This document shows positions 26,667 through 35,326 of a stretch of 64,000 nt of DNA, piece after piece (the first letter of the stretch is position 1; each line of letters opens with the position of its first letter). This stretch comes from Rhizobium sp. WSM4643 (GTDB lineage Bacteria > Pseudomonadota > Alphaproteobacteria > Rhizobiales > Rhizobiaceae): positions 124,001-188,000 of the forward strand of contig NZ_CP104041.1 of assembly GCF_025152745.1 (NCBI RefSeq), given 5' to 3'. A model generated the notes under the pieces. It did no database searches. It was not told the origin of the DNA and saw only the letters and a list, made by a program, of their open reading frames with translations. Made by a program: the position numbers and the translations under genes.

Positions 26667-27641
26667 TTACTGGATCGCGCGAATTGCTTCCCAATCGGCC
26701 TTCTCGTAACCGAAATCCTCGAATTTGACCTTTTCCATCACGGTCTTTTCGAAATCGGCTTTGTCGACTTCAGTGACATTCAGGCCCTTTTCCTTGAAGG
26801 TCGCAATCAGGCTGTTTTCCTTGCCGGCGATCGTCTTGCTCGTGCGCTCGGCGGCCTCCTGCATGACCTCGCCGAATATCTTCTTGTCCTCGTCGGAAAG
26901 GCTCGCCCACCGCGTCTTCGAGATCACGGTATTGAGGTGGTCGACGATGTGGCCGGTGAGGATGATGTTCTTCTGGACTTCGTAGAACTTCTTCGCCTCG
27001 ATTGTCGTCAGCGGGTTTTCCTGCGCCTCGACCGTACCGTTCTGCAAAGCGAGATAGACTTCGGCAAAGGCGATCGGCGTTGTGTTGGCACCGCAGGCGC
27101 GCGGCATGGCGAGATAGGCCGGAACGTCAGGCACCCGGATCTTCAGGCCCTGCATGTCGGCGCACTTGGCAATCGGCTTGTTCGATGTCGTATGGCGCGT
27201 GCCGTAATAGCTGACGGCAGCGATGTGGTTGCCGGTCTTGTCTTCATAGCCTTTGGCAAGACGCTTGAAGACATCGCTCTTTGTGTAGGCGATCAGGTGA
27301 TCGGGACCGCGGAAGATATAAGGGAAGTAAGTTACGCCGATCGGCTTGTAGTCGCGTGCCGCAAAGCTCGATCCCGAGATGATGATGTCGACCGTCCCGA
27401 GCTTGAGGCCTTGGTTGATGTCGGCTTCCTTGCCGAGCTGCGAGGCCGGATAGACCTCGATCTTGTAGCGCCCGTCGGTGCGCTTGTTGATCTCTTCCGC
27501 GGCCCAGACGGAATCCGTGTGGAAGGGCTCTGACGTTTCATAGACATGCGCCCATTTCAGCACTGTCTGGGCATGGGCGATCGCGCTGCTCGCCATGATC
27601 GCGGCTGCAGTGCAAAGTATCGTTGCGAGTCTGCTTTTCAT
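26667..27641 (-). CDS. TRAP transporter solute-binding protein (DctP family)
   Basis: Periplasmic receptor of the TRAP system, 324 aa with a signal peptide (MKSRLATILCTAAAIMASSA, cleavage after AHA near residue 24). The mature start QTVLKWAHVYETSEPFHTDS and later EVYPASQLGKEADINQGLKL are typical of DctP. The carboxylate-binding arginine region is seen in GLKIRVPDVPAYLAMPRACG. It is the first transport gene after gntR, with 23 bases between them. The ligand is predicted to be an organic or sugar acid. Confidence 0.92.
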   Translation of the reverse strand: MKSRLATILCTAAAIMASSAIAHAQTVLKWAHVYETSEPFHTDSVWAAEEINKRTDGRYKIEVYPASQLGKEADINQGLKLGTVDIIISGSSFAARDYKPIGVTYFPYIFRGPDHLIAYTKSDVFKRLAKGYEDKTGNHIAAVSYYGTRHTTSNKPIAKCADMQGLKIRVPDVPAYLAMPRACGANTTPIAFAEVYLALQNGTVEAQENPLTTIEAKKFYEVQKNIILTGHIVDHLNTVISKTRWASLSDEDKKIFGEVMQEAAERTSKTIAGKENSLIATFKEKGLNVTEVDKADFEKTVMEKVKFEDFGYEKADWEAIRAIQ

Positions 27642-27664
27642 TGCTCTCTCCTCCCGAGCTTGGG

Positions 27665-28423
27665 TTAAGTCTTGGCAGTTCCTTTCGGCGGCCGCTTGTT
27701 GCGTCCGCGCTCCTCTTCCTCCGAGAACTCCTCCCCGAAGCTCTCGGAAAACCTCTTCTGCGACATGGTGAGATGGGCGCGCATGGCCGCCTTGGCGCCA
27801 GCGGCATCGCCGGCAGCGATCGCGTCGCGAATGGCCCGATGCTCGTCCAATGCCCTGCGCCAGGTCGTCGGCCCCTCGAAGTGGCTGGCAAGCCTTGCGA
27901 AATAGGGGGTCATGCGCATGTCGAACATCTCGCCCGTGACGCGGATCAATGTCGCATTCCCAATGATGGCAGCAATTCCGGTGTGGAAAGCGCGATCGGC
28001 ATCGAGCACCGCGATTGCATCGTTGACCACGCCACTCATACGCGTCAGAGCTTCGTCGAGCAGAGCGATGTCATCCGGTTTGGCGCGGCCTGCAGCTTCT
28101 TCGGCGATGGCGCATTCGATGAGGGCGCGCGCCTGCAGCAGCTCGAAAGGTCCCTCTACAGGCTCACGTTCGGCGCCTGCGACGATTGCGGCATTCTGGC
28201 GTATCACATAGATCCCGGATCCCATGCGGATGTTGACAAGACCTTCGACCTCCAGGACGATCAATGCCTCGCGGACGGTGGGACGTGAAACCGAGAGTTG
28301 CTCGGCCAGGTCGCGCTCGGCCGGCAGCCGTTGACCGACAGCAAGTTCGCCGCTCGCGATCATCAACCGGATCTGATCTGCGACCTGCCGGTAAAGGCGG
28401 CGTGATTCAACAGGCGAAAACAT
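27665..28423 (-). CDS. GntR-family regulator, FCD type, of the TRAP operon
   Basis: 252 aa. The winged helix contains GELAVGQRLPAERDLAEQLS and RPTVREALIVLEVEG; the C-terminal FCD domain has DADRAFHTGIAAIIGN and DEHRAIRDAIAAGD with likely metal-binding histidines. It begins the operon that continues into the TRAP genes, so it is probably autoregulated. A TGGTCA-N7-TGACCA site lies 40 bases upstream of its start. The inducer is presumably the transported sugar acid. Confidence 0.9.
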   Translation of the reverse strand: MFSPVESRRLYRQVADQIRLMIASGELAVGQRLPAERDLAEQLSVSRPTVREALIVLEVEGLVNIRMGSGIYVIRQNAAIVAGAEREPVEGPFELLQARALIECAIAEEAAGRAKPDDIALLDEALTRMSGVVNDAIAVLDADRAFHTGIAAIIGNATLIRVTGEMFDMRMTPYFARLASHFEGPTTWRRALDEHRAIRDAIAAGDAAGAKAAMRAHLTMSQKRFSESFGEEFSEEEERGRNKRPPKGTAKT

Positions 28424-28462
28424 GATAGCCTCCCCGGCGGACTTCTCCTCAAATCCCGCAGC

Positions 28463-28481
28463 TGGTCAACTGGCCTGACCA
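28463..28481. promoter_or_regulatory. Inverted repeat upstream of the TRAP-operon gntR (candidate operator)
   Basis: TGGTCA-N7-TGACCA is a perfect 6-bp inverted repeat. FCD-type GntR regulators commonly recognise TGGTC/GACCA half sites. It is positioned to control the gntR-TRAP-dehydrogenase operon. Confidence 0.5.
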
Positions 28482-28695
28482 ATTGATCTACCGGTATCAT
28501 TCACCGAGGGGTGCGTCAATGCGCCGCGCAAAAAGGCTCCTTGGGACGAGTCATGGCCACGTCCGGTGCGCTCGGCGGAGAAACCATGCCGCTGAAGGCG
28601 GCAGAGACGAAGCGGCGGCTAACTCTTCCCCGCGGACGAATACGGTTTGATGCAGGAGCCCGACCTCGAAAGACCGGCGCCACCGGGAATGATGC

Positions 28696-29694
28696 CTAAC
28701 CCGCTCGGGGAGATTTAGCCTGACCATTGTCAAGGCGGCGCGATATCCACTCCCTGACAAGGCCATTTGCCTTTGCCGCCAAGTTTGTGGGAAATCGATT
28801 AAAACCATGCGGCGCCTCCGGGAAAACGACGCAGTGGGCGTTACCGTTTTGCTGTTGCCACTGGTGGCTCATTGACAGGCTGTCATCAATGATCGGATCA
28901 AGTGCCCCAGCGATGAACAATGCGGGTGGAAGCTTGGACAGATCGGCGAACCGGGGGCCGCGAGCCTCACGTCCGGAAAGGCTCGGCGTCAAACGCTGAA
29001 GGTTTCGAAGCGCCGATGGCCCGTCGATGACAAGGCTTCTTCCCGTTGACCGTCGCAGACTTTCCGAGCCCGTCAGATCAAAGCCGCCGCACATGGAAAT
29101 GAATCCAGCAACGGCTTCCGCCTTGCCGCGTTGGCGCAGATGAAGCAGCGCTTCGGCCGCAAGATGCGCGCCGGACGACTCTCCACCGAGGATGATGCGC
29201 TCGACCTGAAGCTCGGCGAGATGCTCGACGAGCCAATCGACTGCCGTCCTGCAGTCGTGCACAGTGTCGTCGAGCCGATCATCGACGGCGTTATGAAAAT
29301 CGACGGCGGCCACCAGAGTCTGGCAGCGCCCTGCGATCGGGCGGGTAATGCCGTCGTCGAGACGGGCATTACCCATCACCCAGGCACCACCATGGAAATG
29401 GACATAGAGGCCATGAGGGGCCCCCTTCGGCACGATCAGCCTTAAGCCGATTTTCCTGCCGTTGGCGGCAGCGAAGCGGCTGACCGCTTCGCCGTGGCGG
29501 ATCGCTCGATCGGGCACCAGCGACTGCACCGCTTTGGTCATCGCTTGAACGCATTTAGCGTTCCAGCGGCGATCAACGTGATAACGGGGAAGAATTCCGA
29601 GGACGGCATTAAACATTCGGGCGCGGCTAAGTTCTTGCGTGGTGAAGGACAGTGTCCCCTCACCTGCTTCGTCCCCGATCGTCGCTCCTCTCAC
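28696..29694 (-). CDS. Alpha/beta hydrolase of the hormone-sensitive-lipase family
   Basis: Predicted carboxylesterase, 332 aa. The oxyanion-hole motif is VHFHGGAWV, the nucleophile motif GGESSGAH, the acid lies in IAGALDPIIDD and the catalytic histidine in EAPHGFNRF. It starts at a GTG that overlaps the stop of the DUF4142 gene (GTGA), so it is translationally coupled to it. It is the last gene of the Mn-catalase operon, which suggests a stress role. The substrate is unknown. Confidence 0.87.
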   Translation of the reverse strand: MRGATIGDEAGEGTLSFTTQELSRARMFNAVLGILPRYHVDRRWNAKCVQAMTKAVQSLVPDRAIRHGEAVSRFAAANGRKIGLRLIVPKGAPHGLYVHFHGGAWVMGNARLDDGITRPIAGRCQTLVAAVDFHNAVDDRLDDTVHDCRTAVDWLVEHLAELQVERIILGGESSGAHLAAEALLHLRQRGKAEAVAGFISMCGGFDLTGSESLRRSTGRSLVIDGPSALRNLQRLTPSLSGREARGPRFADLSKLPPALFIAGALDPIIDDSLSMSHQWQQQNGNAHCVVFPEAPHGFNRFPTNLAAKANGLVREWISRRLDNGQAKSPRAG

Positions 29695-30188
29695 TTCGAG
29701 GTCAGCCCTTCTATTCTCGTCAGGTGCATTCTCAGATCGGGCAGAATCTTCTGCGAGGCCCGCTTCAATGCCCCATCCGGGCCATTTTTCGAATAATCTG
29801 AAAAGAGCCCCACGGCCTCCTGATGCGCAGTCACCTGCGTCGAAAGATAGGCTTGGTCCAGGTTTTCCCGGTCGCTTTGCTGCAGCGCTTCGAGCTTCTT
29901 CTTGTGCTCATCGTCGAGGGCAGCTGGCAGTTGGACTCCATCTTCGTTGGCGGCGTCCGCCAGAATAGGGCCGGCTCGCCCATGATCTTTCAACATATCG
30001 CCGGCGAACTGCTTTGCATCTTCAGCCGCGCCCCTGGCGACTTCAATCTCGGCGGTTTTGAGTTCGAACATGTTTGACATCGCGGCGCGGGTGGCGAAAT
30101 CCACTGCCTTTTGACGGGCAGCGTCATCGGCAGCCAAGGCGGGCGTTGCGATCAGCAAAAGAAAGCAAAGATTGAATTTGAGCTTCAT
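29691..30188 (-). CDS. DUF4142 secreted protein
   Basis: 165 aa from the ATG at 30188, which has GGAGAAT upstream; the longer upstream frame runs back through the catalase gene and is a shadow. It has a signal peptide (MKLKFNLCFLLLIATPALA) and then a ferritin-like helical domain typical of DUF4142: AAMSNMFELKTAEIEVARG, DAKQFAGDMLKDHGRA, and a C-terminal LTRIEGL helix. The function is unknown, but the family is widespread in Rhizobiales and often sits in stress-response regulons. It lies 64 bases after the Mn-catalase gene. Confidence 0.87.
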   Translation of the reverse strand: MKLKFNLCFLLLIATPALAADDAARQKAVDFATRAAMSNMFELKTAEIEVARGAAEDAKQFAGDMLKDHGRAGPILADAANEDGVQLPAALDDEHKKKLEALQQSDRENLDQAYLSTQVTAHQEAVGLFSDYSKNGPDGALKRASQKILPDLRMHLTRIEGLTSK

Positions 30189-30252
30189 CGTTATTCTCCA
30201 AGTGCGCAGGGCGAAGGCGGGCGAAGGACCAATCGCCCGCCCCCTTTCCGGC

Positions 30253-31077
30253 TCAATTCTGCTCGGCTTGTGCGCCGCTATCAGGCTTTGCGGGCCCAAG
30301 AACGGGCTTCTGTCCCATGGGCTGCGGCACCATTGTCTTGAAGCTTCCCTTGCCGTCGATCGACTTGCCGTTGGACCATCGTCCCGGTACCGGCTCGCTG
30401 CCATCCTGCTGAAATCCAAGATAGGCGTAGCTGAACTCCTGCAGCTCTTTCTCCTGAGGGAAGCTGTTGGGGATCGGGAAGACCTTCGATGGCCCGCCCA
30501 GCTCCTCGAGTGCCGCCATCCATTGGTTTTGGTGCATGGTATCGCGGGCGATGAGGTAGGAGAGCATCTCCTTCATCCCGGGATCATTGGTGAGGTTGAA
30601 CAGTCGCGTCGCCAACACACGACCGGTGGATTCCGCAGCGACATTCGCGGTCATATCGGCTGCGATATTGCCGCTGGCATAGATGTGCGACATGTCGAAC
30701 GGGACGCCGTCCGAATCGACGGGCATGGCCGAAAGACCGGCCGAAAGAAGGCTTTTCATGTTCAGTCCACCGAGAACCGCGCTTGCCACGGGGTCGCGCG
30801 CCACTTCATCCTTAACCGAGACAGGCGCGCCTTCGAGGTTCAGCGCCACCGCGGTCGCCAGCATCTCGATATGCCCGAGTTCTTCCGCCGCCGTGTTCAT
30901 CAACAGGTCCCGAAACTTCGGGTTGCCGCGGGCGCCGCACGCTTGAAAGAAATATTGCATGGCAACCCTGATCTCGCCCTCGACCCCGCCGATCGCCTGT
31001 TGCAGCGCGCGGGCGAAATGGGGATCGGGCGTCTCGACCCGCACCGGGAACTGCAGCTTTCCATCAGTGTAAAACAT
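30253..31077 (-). CDS. Manganese (non-haem) catalase
   Basis: Dismutates hydrogen peroxide using a dimanganese centre, 274 aa. The ligand helices are visible: GGVEGEIRVAMQYFFQACG (Glu), AAEELGHIEMLATAV (Glu and His), NVAAESTGRVLATRL (Glu) and ARDTMHQNQWMAALEEL (His). The ATG has GGAGAG upstream. It is the first gene of a minus-strand operon with DUF4142 and the hydrolase, and is preceded by an EcfG-type promoter match (31145-31169). Confidence 0.95.
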   Translation of the reverse strand: MFYTDGKLQFPVRVETPDPHFARALQQAIGGVEGEIRVAMQYFFQACGARGNPKFRDLLMNTAAEELGHIEMLATAVALNLEGAPVSVKDEVARDPVASAVLGGLNMKSLLSAGLSAMPVDSDGVPFDMSHIYASGNIAADMTANVAAESTGRVLATRLFNLTNDPGMKEMLSYLIARDTMHQNQWMAALEELGGPSKVFPIPNSFPQEKELQEFSYAYLGFQQDGSEPVPGRWSNGKSIDGKGSFKTMVPQPMGQKPVLGPAKPDSGAQAEQN

Positions 31078-31144
31078 TCAACTCTCCTTCTTGAGGGGCG
31101 CTCGCCACATCCGACGAGTGGACCTGACATTCAGAAGCTGCCCC

Positions 31145-31169
31145 AACAACAAATCTGAGAGGCAGTTCC
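31145..31169 (-). promoter_or_regulatory. EcfG/RpoE2-type promoter for the Mn-catalase operon
   Basis: Reading the minus strand, GGAAC (31169-31165) is followed after 16 bases by TGTT (31148-31145), fitting the alphaproteobacterial general-stress consensus GGAAC-N18-TT. It lies about 70 bases upstream of the catalase ATG. An EcfG-like sigma factor is encoded 3.4 kb away. Confidence 0.65.
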
Positions 31170-31220
31170 CGCCGTTCGGAAATATCTGGGAATTGGATAC
31201 CGTGTTTCGGGCCGAGGTGC

Positions 31221-31245
31221 GGAACCAGGGCGGTTAATCGTGGTT
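31221..31245 (+). promoter_or_regulatory. EcfG/RpoE2-type promoter for the YciE/YciF gene
   Basis: GGAAC (31221) then 16 bases then GGTT (31242), again GGAAC-N18-TT. The -10 element ends 27 bases before the ATG at 31273, leaving a short leader of about 20 bases. It is divergent from the catalase promoter. Confidence 0.65.
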
Positions 31246-31272
31246 AGGCGTCAACCAACAAGGAGGACTAAA

Positions 31273-31785
31273 ATGCCAGGAACCGAGATTAGGGAAGTCT
31301 TCATCGCCGGTTTGAAAAATGCCCACGCCATGGAAAACCAGGCGCTCAGCATCATGAAACCGCAGCTCAAACGCATAGAGAATTACCCGGAGGTTGCCCA
31401 ACGGCTCGACGCGCATATCCGGGAAACCGACGGGCAGATCGTCCGTCTGGAGGAGATCCTTGACAGTCTGAACGAGGACAAGTCGACGCTAAAAGATATG
31501 GCGCTATCCTTCACAGGGTCCATGGCAGCCCTCGGCCATACGGTTGCAGGCGACGAAATCCTGAAGAATTCGTTCGCCAATTTCGCCTTCGAAAATTACG
31601 AAGCGGCAGCTTACAAGTCGCTGCTGGTGGTTGCCGAGTCAGGTGGATATGGCGCCGCCATGACTGGGCTTCGGGCAAATCTGAACGAGGAGTTGGCAAT
31701 GGCTGAATGGCTCAATGACAATCTGGTCGCTGTCACGGAAAAGTTTCTCTCGCTGCGACAGGTGGGCGAGACGGCGAAGGTCTAG
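31273..31785 (+). CDS. YciE/YciF-family ferritin-like stress protein (DUF892)
   Basis: 170 aa from the ATG at 31273 with a strong AGGAGGA site. It is helical throughout, with E-x6-H-type ferroxidase positions: NAHAMENQALSIMKPQ, RLDAHIRETDGQIVRLEEIL, NFAFENYEAAAYKSLLVVAE and NEELAMAEWL. Members are cytoplasmic ferritin-like proteins induced by osmotic and oxidative stress. It is divergent from the Mn-catalase operon and has its own EcfG-type promoter. Confidence 0.9.
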   Translation: MPGTEIREVFIAGLKNAHAMENQALSIMKPQLKRIENYPEVAQRLDAHIRETDGQIVRLEEILDSLNEDKSTLKDMALSFTGSMAALGHTVAGDEILKNSFANFAFENYEAAAYKSLLVVAESGGYGAAMTGLRANLNEELAMAEWLNDNLVAVTEKFLSLRQVGETAKV

Positions 31786-31964
31786 GTTCGGCATGACCAA
31801 TCAACTTCCCCTGTCCGAGACCGACCTTGCCCCGACGAGGAAATCGGCGCGAAAACATCGTGGCCTCGCTAGCCAGCTTCTCTCAAGCCGCAAGCTCGTC
31901 AACTGCCTGACCAACACAGGTAACATCGCTTGGTTGTAGGTCAATCCGCCGCACAAACTGAAAA

Positions 31965-32227
31965 AGGAGAGTTTACTCGCGGGCCGAGAACGACCTCGAT
32001 CCCTTTCTGCCCTCATGGCTCGTCGCGACCATGGAACAGATACCGCTGCCCAGGAAATAGTGGCTTACCGGCTTCCTGAAACCGACAAGGCCAAAATCGC
32101 GCGGGAGAGAGACTGACTCGAGAATGCTCTCTAGAACCGGAAGTTCCGGATCCGCCAACCGCAATAGGATGAGATTTTCGCTTGTGAAAGGTTGCATCGC
32201 GCTGCCCGCCTTGTTTGGCAAGAGCAC
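31965..32227 (-). pseudogene. Crp/Fnr-family regulator remnant (cNMP-binding N-terminus), frameshifted
   Basis: The minus strand from 32227 encodes NLILLRLADPELPVLESILE, then SLPRDFGLVGFRKPVSHYFL and GSGICSMVATSHEGRK, a recognisable Crp/Fnr cyclic-nucleotide-like domain. After EGRK the family pattern IEV-VLG-PRV continues only in the next frame, so a frameshift is present, and the fragment ends near 31965. The HTH half is missing. No other gene is visible in the 31786-32430 gap. Confidence 0.65.
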
Positions 32228-32430
32228 GCGGTCTCCCAGCCGCGAGCGCCATGAAGTCTGCTGGGCGATGACGAACCCCGAAGGATGGCCAATTGCTATC
32301 CATTTGACCTACGGCGCCTCTTCAGCACGCGGGTCGCCGACCGGGTTTGGTACGCAATCGGACGCGTCGAGAAATTCCTTTAGCAGGTGCTAAAGTTTCA
32401 CCTAAGGTAATCCGGCTGGGGGGCACTGGT

Positions 32431-33816
32431 ATGGATCAATATTCCTTCCCGAGCGACGAAGCTGAAATCTATCGCCACATTGTCGAGAGCGCGCTGGACT
32501 ACGCAATCTTTGCCATGGATCTCGATGGCACTGTGGCGACCTGGAGTGCTGGTGCGGAACAACTCTTCGGCTATTCGGCATCCGAGATGATCGGGCAAAA
32601 TGGGATCATCGTCTTTTCGTTCGAGGATCAGCTCGCCGGAGCACCGCTCAAAGAGAGGCGGCTTGCGCTAGCTAACGGTCGCGCCGACGACAATCGGTGG
32701 CACGTCAGAAAAGACGGCAGCATGTTCTGGGCGTCAGGGTTGATGATGCCGCTTCGCAACGACGTGGGCGGGATTTACGGCTTGATCAAAATCGTCCGGG
32801 ACCGGACCCTGACGCTTCAGCAGGACGAAGCGTTGCGCGCCAGCGAGGAACGCCTCCAGCTTATTCTCAAAAGTGCAATCGATTATGCGATCTTCGCCTT
32901 TGATCAAGATGGGCGGATCATCAGCTGGAACACCGGGGCTTGCCGTATTTTTGGCTATCAGGAAGATGAGATTCTCGGTCACGATGCACGCATTCTCTTC
33001 GTACCGGAAGACCGTACCGAGGGCGACGGGGCGCTTGATCGCGAGATGGAGACGGCGCGTGAGCGCGGTCGTGCTGAAAACGAACGATTTCACTTGCGTA
33101 AGGACGGATCGACCTTCTGGGGCAGCGGATTGACCATGCCGCTGCGCGCCCATCATCAAAAAGCCGGCTATCTCAAGGTACTGCGAGATGACACCGAGCG
33201 TCACTTTGCAGATGAGCACCAGCAAATCATGATGCGCGAGATGAGTCATCGCGTCAAAAACAGCCTCGCACTTGTCGCTGCGATGCTCGCGATGCAGGCC
33301 CGCTCGGCCGAACATCAGGAAGTGGCAGCGGCCTTGCGCGATGCTGAAGCGCGTGTCGGCACCATTGCCCAGGTTCACGACCAATTGTGGCGCCAACCGA
33401 ACATCGAAACGGTGGAACTGGCGGATTTTCTGTCGAGCCTATGTCAGCGCCTGCAGCAGGCGGCGTCAAAGCACACTGTTTCGGTCGACGCGGATGCGTG
33501 CGTTATCGATGCAGACCGGGCAATCCAGCTTGCCCTTCTCGTCAACGAACTGGTGACGAATGCCTTTAAGCACGCTTATGCCGATATTTCAGGCACCGTC
33601 ACCGTCCGTGCGCGCGCCACCACCGACGAAATCCGCCTTGAAATCGCCGATGATGGAAAAGGATTCCCGGAGGGATTTTCCGTCTGCGAAAATGGTGGCA
33701 AGAGCTTGGGCATGAAACTCGTGCGCGTTCTGGCGCAGCAGCTGAGGGCCGAGCTTCACATCGAGAATCGGCGGCCCGGCGCGAGTTTTGTGATCCGTGT
33801 ACCCCGAAATCCGTGA
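32431..33816 (+). CDS. Sensor histidine kinase with two PAS domains (HisKA_2/HWE-like)
   Basis: Soluble, 461 aa from the ATG at 32431 with GGGGGG upstream. There are two PAS domains (residues about 10-125 and 140-265), each with RKDGS-FW-SGL-MPLR. The phospho-acceptor helix reads MREMSHRVKNSLALVAAMLA, then comes a GHKL ATPase domain (LVNELVTNAFKHAY, IADDGKGFPEGF, SLGMKLV). This kinase class feeds the PhyR-NepR-EcfG general stress cascade in alphaproteobacteria. The nearby EcfG-like sigma factor supports that role. No transmembrane segment is visible, so it senses a cytoplasmic signal, perhaps light or redox via PAS. Confidence 0.9.
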   Translation: MDQYSFPSDEAEIYRHIVESALDYAIFAMDLDGTVATWSAGAEQLFGYSASEMIGQNGIIVFSFEDQLAGAPLKERRLALANGRADDNRWHVRKDGSMFWASGLMMPLRNDVGGIYGLIKIVRDRTLTLQQDEALRASEERLQLILKSAIDYAIFAFDQDGRIISWNTGACRIFGYQEDEILGHDARILFVPEDRTEGDGALDREMETARERGRAENERFHLRKDGSTFWGSGLTMPLRAHHQKAGYLKVLRDDTERHFADEHQQIMMREMSHRVKNSLALVAAMLAMQARSAEHQEVAAALRDAEARVGTIAQVHDQLWRQPNIETVELADFLSSLCQRLQQAASKHTVSVDADACVIDADRAIQLALLVNELVTNAFKHAYADISGTVTVRARATTDEIRLEIADDGKGFPEGFSVCENGGKSLGMKLVRVLAQQLRAELHIENRRPGASFVIRVPRNP

Positions 33817-33926
33817 CAGAGTTGCCGGCAGCCCGAAAGCTTTGCCAAAACTGCTCAAAGGCCAAATATGGATATGGCTGCTATCACGGCGCAAGCTGTT
33901 ATTACCGAGATCACAAAGATGCCGGT

Positions 33927-34330
33927 ATGAGCGCAGGCTCCCTCCCGCTGGAAAGTGGCCTTGCCGCACCGGATCAGGGTATTGTTCATAACTTGCTATT
34001 GCAGGTTTGCCCACCGAGGCCTTTGAACTGCCGGCCGCCGATGCCAGACCGTCGAGCTGCCATTGAGACATGTGCTGGTCGAGTCCGACCAGCCGAACGA
34101 GCATGCCTGATTGGTCGAAAGCGGTCTGGTATCGATGGTGGCGACGAACGTCGAAGACGAAGCGAGGTCGGACATGCCGGATACCGGGGATGGCAGGACT
34201 GCATGTCATCGAAGGAATGAGAGCGATTAGGTCGACCCGCGCCAACGTCAGGATTCTCGACCGAGAAAGGCTGGAGGAGATCGCTACTGGGAGCTACGTC
34301 ATTCCGGAACGGGAACCCGGGGGCGTTTGA
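33927..34330 (+). pseudogene. Crp/Fnr-family regulator pseudogene with several frameshifts
   Basis: Pieces in different frames add up to a Crp/Fnr N-terminus: an ATG at 33927 leading to IVHNLLLQ, then GLPTEAFELPA, then VELPLRHVLVESDQPNEHA (stop), then LVESGLVSMVATNVEDE, then SEVGHAGYRG, then GMAGLHVIEGM. The frame changes at least four times within 300 bases. It is therefore a decayed gene, lying downstream of the kinase. With the remnant at 31965 it gives two dead Crp/Fnr genes flanking a live kinase. Confidence 0.65.
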
Positions 34331-34365
34331 TCGGACTGGCGATCCGGCGTTCCACTAGAGCATGA

Positions 34366-34407
34366 TCCCGAAAAGTGTGAGCGTTTTTCGGACGACATCA
34401 TGCTCGA
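34366..34407. repeat. Rhizobial dispersed palindrome
   Basis: GAGCATGAT (34368) pairs with ATCATGCTC (34397), with inner CCGAAAA/TTTTTCGG pairing and a GTGTGAGCG loop. This is a very common rhizobial intergenic palindrome. The remaining sequence up to 34523 shows no gene. Confidence 0.7.
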
Positions 34408-34523
34408 ACTACACAATGTCGAAGAGGATTCAGACTAAGCCGAACCGCCCTAAAATCATCCTGTTATAGCCGGAGCTTCTGATCGTCTCCAAGAACAGCA
34501 CGATCAAAAGAACAGGCCGATGA

Positions 34524-35051
34524 TCAGTCGCGAAGATGGTTTCCGAGCATCAACTGCAGGGACTCGCGGGCGCGGCTGACGCGGCTTTTCAGCGTGCCGA
34601 TCCGGCACCCACACATTCTCGCGGCTTCCTCGTAGCTGTTACCGGCAGCCACCAGTGTCAGGGCGCGGCGCCTGTCGTCGGAAAGAAGTGTGAGTGCCTG
34701 CTGCAGTTCGTGTTCCCGCAGCGCCCATTCCTGGGTCGGCGCGCTCGCAATCCGTTCTACCATCACGTCAATTCCCGTCGGTTCGCGTTTCTGTTTGCGA
34801 TAATTGGTGCAGAACGTGTTTCGAAGGATGGTGAAAAGCCAGGATTTCAAGGAGGTGCCGGGGCGGTAGAGATGAAGCGAGTTCAATGCCTTCAACAAGG
34901 TTTCCTGCACAAGATCGTCGATATCGTCGTTGCTGCGCAGGAACCTTCGGGCAAAGACGCGCAATGCCGGCGTCAGTGCAACGATTTCTAGCTCGATTGC
35001 GGACTTATTTTTGTCATCCGATGCAGAATGTATGGAAGATACTGACGCCAT
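34524..35051 (-). CDS. EcfG-like RNA polymerase sigma factor
   Basis: ECF sigma factor, 175 aa from the ATG at 35051 with GGAGAGAG upstream; the upstream part of the frame is not conserved. Region 2 includes DIDDLVQETLLKALNSLHLY and GTSLKSWLFTILRNTFCTNYRK. Region 4 includes YEEAARMCGCRIGTLKSRVSRARE, close to the EcfG/RpoE2 family that drives the general stress response. No NepR anti-sigma or PhyR gene is visible here, so this is likely an extra EcfG copy. Its probable targets are the three GGAAC-N18-TT promoters in this region. Confidence 0.88.
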   Translation of the reverse strand: MASVSSIHSASDDKNKSAIELEIVALTPALRVFARRFLRSNDDIDDLVQETLLKALNSLHLYRPGTSLKSWLFTILRNTFCTNYRKQKREPTGIDVMVERIASAPTQEWALREHELQQALTLLSDDRRRALTLVAAGNSYEEAARMCGCRIGTLKSRVSRARESLQLMLGNHLRD

Positions 35052-35252
35052 TTTTCTCTCTCTCCGGATGAGAGGGAAAAGTTCTGGACGTCCTAATCGT
35101 TGCCGTACGATATCAGACAAACACGTCATTTGACCCGGTCGCCCCGTTTCGCGTTGGTGAATCACGTCATCGCAAAAGGAGAGCAAGCGGCCTCAAGCCG
35201 TCGTGCCGCCAGCGGTCCTGCCCGATTGGACCGCTTACTGAAGTTTGCCCAT

Positions 35253-35290
35253 GCAAAACCCCCGAGGTTGGGTTGCCAACTTTCGGGGGT
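35253..35290 (-). terminator. Intrinsic terminator of the small secreted protein gene
   Basis: On the minus strand the transcript would form CCCCCGAAAGTTGG / CCAACCTCGGGGG with a short loop, followed directly by TTTTGC. It begins about 37 bases after the stop at 35327. Stem strength and the T tract support termination in that direction. Confidence 0.7.
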
Positions 35291-35326
35291 CAGGTTCACG
35301 AGGCGGAGTTTTCGTGAAGGAGCCGA

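Noticed and set aside
34070..34330. Response-regulator receiver remnant (VLVESD, PGMAGLHVIEGM)
   Set aside because: The pieces fit a Crp/Fnr N-terminal domain better (VELPLRHVLVESDQPNEHA, ESGLVSMVAT), so it was assigned to a decayed Crp/Fnr gene.
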